Positions 63,148-64,000 of a stretch of DNA of 64,000 nt are shown piece by piece. The stretch comes from Alloalcanivorax mobilis (lineage in GTDB: Bacteria > Pseudomonadota > Gammaproteobacteria > Pseudomonadales > Alcanivoracaceae), in NCBI RefSeq assembly GCF_002864685.1, contig NZ_NMQZ01000001.1, positions 124,001 to 188,000 of the forward strand, read 5' to 3'. How positions within the stretch are numbered: the stretch's first letter is position 1; the number at the start of each line of letters is the position of its first letter. The notes beneath the pieces were generated by a model. That model searched no databases and was not told the DNA's origin. It worked only from the letters and a program-made list of their open reading frames with translations. The translations under genes and the position numbers were made by a program.

Positions 63148-64000
63148 TTACAGACGCATCGGCATAACGACGTACAGCGCCGACGGCTGTTCCGGGTCCG
63201 TGACCAGGGCACTGCTGTTGCTGTCGCCCAACTCCAGCTGCACCTGGCTGCCGTTCACGGTATTGAGCACATCCAACAAGTAGCTGACGTTAAAGCCGAT
63301 TTCCAGCGGGCTGCCGCCGAAATCCACCGATACTTCTTCTTCCGCTTCTTCCTGCTCCGGGTTGTTGGCAACGATGCGCAAGCTGCCTTCGGACAACTGC
63401 ACGCGAACGCCACGATATTTCTCATTGGAGAGAATCGCCACCCGGCTGAGGGCCTGGCGCAGGGTATCCCGGTCAGCGATGACCGTGCGGGAGCCGTCCT
63501 TGGGAATCACCCTCTCGTACTCCGGGAACTTGCCGTCCACCAGCTTCGAGGTAAAGGTAATGCTGCCCACGACGATACGAACGTGGTTGCGGCCCAGGGT
63601 GAAACGCACGTTCTCGCCGGCATCACCGAGAATCCGTGACAGCTCCATCACGCCCTTGCGCGGCAGAATCACCGCGGCTTCCTGATTCTGGCCTTCCAGG
63701 GTAGCGTCACAGAGCGCCAGGCGGTGGCCGTCGGTGGAGACCGCCCGAAGCATGTCCGGGCGCAGCTCGAACAACATGCCGTTCAGGTAGTAACGGACAT
63801 CCTGCTGAGCCATGGAGAAAGCGGTATGTTCGATCAACTGACGCAGGGTGCCCGGCGCGATCTCCAACACCGAGCCACTGTTGTCTTCGTCCTGGTTGGG
63901 AAATTCCGATGCCGGCAGCGTGGATAAGGTAAAACGGCTGCGCCCGGAGCGCACCAGCATTCTCTCACCGTCCACCTCGAAACGAATGTCCGCCTCCGCG
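63148..64000 (-). CDS. dnaN: DNA polymerase III beta clamp, 5' truncated by window edge
   Basis: The C-terminal ~284 residues of the sliding clamp that tethers DNA polymerase III. The frame runs open through the right edge, so the start is outside. Landmarks are FSMAQQDVRYYLNGMLFEL, VSTDGHRLALCDA, LPRKGVMELSRIL and the C-terminal PSALYVVMPMRL, the clamp's conserved end. An in-frame GTG at 63975 is internal and should not be taken as the start. It lies 64 bp upstream of recF, as in the dnaA-dnaN-recF-gyrB arrangement. Confidence 0.97.
   Translation of the reverse strand, partial: AEADIRFEVDGERMLVRSGRSRFTLSTLPASEFPNQDEDNSGSVLEIAPGTLRQLIEHTAFSMAQQDVRYYLNGMLFELRPDMLRAVSTDGHRLALCDATLEGQNQEAAVILPRKGVMELSRILGDAGENVRFTLGRNHVRIVVGSITFTSKLVDGKFPEYERVIPKDGSRTVIADRDTLRQALSRVAILSNEKYRGVRVQLSEGSLRIVANNPEQEEAEEEVSVDFGGSPLEIGFNVSYLLDVLNTVNGSQVQLELGDSNSSALVTDPEQPSALYVVMPMRL

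Noticed and set aside
63148-63975. GTG at 63975 as the start of dnaN
   Set aside because: The coding frame continues to the window edge with clamp-like sequence, so this is an internal valine.

Overview
The window looks like about 64 kb of chromosome from a GC-rich gammaproteobacterium of the Pseudomonadales/Oceanospirillales type, most plausibly an Alcanivorax relative. The right end carries dnaN-recF-gyrB followed by plsC, gmhB, glyS, glyQ and tag, which is the gene order on one side of oriC in Pseudomonas-like genomes, so the origin probably lies just beyond base 64000. The left end holds a Pseudomonas-type Chp (twitching/surface-sensing) cluster. The genus call is inference from gene content. 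No tRNA, rRNA, CRISPR array, prophage or insertion sequence was recognised.

Left to right: (1) 1-9750, the distal Chp chemosensory operon: pilJ (5' end missing), pilK, a 2138-residue chpA, chpB and chpC, followed by an overlapping metallo-beta-lactamase-fold gene and an LpxL-type acyltransferase. (2) 11.9-16.7 kb, on the minus strand, a TonB-dependent siderophore receptor and a herA-like ATPase/CDF transporter pair. (3) 16.8-18.9 kb, a SlyD-like isomerase and an NfeD/paraslipin pair, then a 0.75-kb gene-free block built of hairpins and bounded by two copies of a terminator-like direct repeat. (4) 19.6-23.5 kb, a lipoprotein amidase, rsmE and a YheT-type hydrolase. (5) 23.5-30.3 kb, a minus-strand catabolic island: IclR regulator, TAXI-type TRAP receptor, fused TRAP permease, both subunits of a 3-oxoacid CoA-transferase and a second unassigned permease. 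(6) 30.4-35.1 kb, a TetR regulator divergent from an aldehyde dehydrogenase, a small Tat lipoprotein and a GMC oxidoreductase, probably an alcohol-to-aldehyde-to-acid module with a clear palindromic operator.

(7) 35.2-40.6 kb, coaD, gamma-glutamyltranspeptidase, an SRPBCC protein, a Kef-type antiporter and a membrane-anchored DUF2726/zinc-ribbon protein. (8) 40.7-44.4 kb, a four-gene envelope operon (COG3014 lipoprotein, YcfL, LpoB, CsgG-like protein). (9) 44.6-48.1 kb, serA divergent from a D-2-hydroxyglutarate-dehydrogenase-type flavoprotein, then an FAH-family hydrolase. (10) 48.2-52.8 kb, a retropepsin-like periplasmic protease, an LplT-PlsC fusion overlapping a hexapeptide acetyltransferase, a glutamine amidotransferase and tag. 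(11) 53.0-64.0 kb, glyQS, an SDR, gmhB, plsC, an H-NS-family gene, an OsmC protein, gyrB, recF and dnaN (5' end missing).

The most distinctive non-coding signals are two perfect parS-like palindromes inside recF, each read as the peptide MFHVEH; seven-base tandem arrays just 3' of rsmE and of the flavoprotein gene; six 20-base repeat units leading into the GMC gene; the multi-hairpin block at 19 kb; and the inverted repeats at the tetR and serA divergent promoters. No wholly new system was identified with confidence. The best candidates for new biology are the 23.5-30.3 kb transport/CoA-transferase island and the Tat-lipoprotein/GMC pair.
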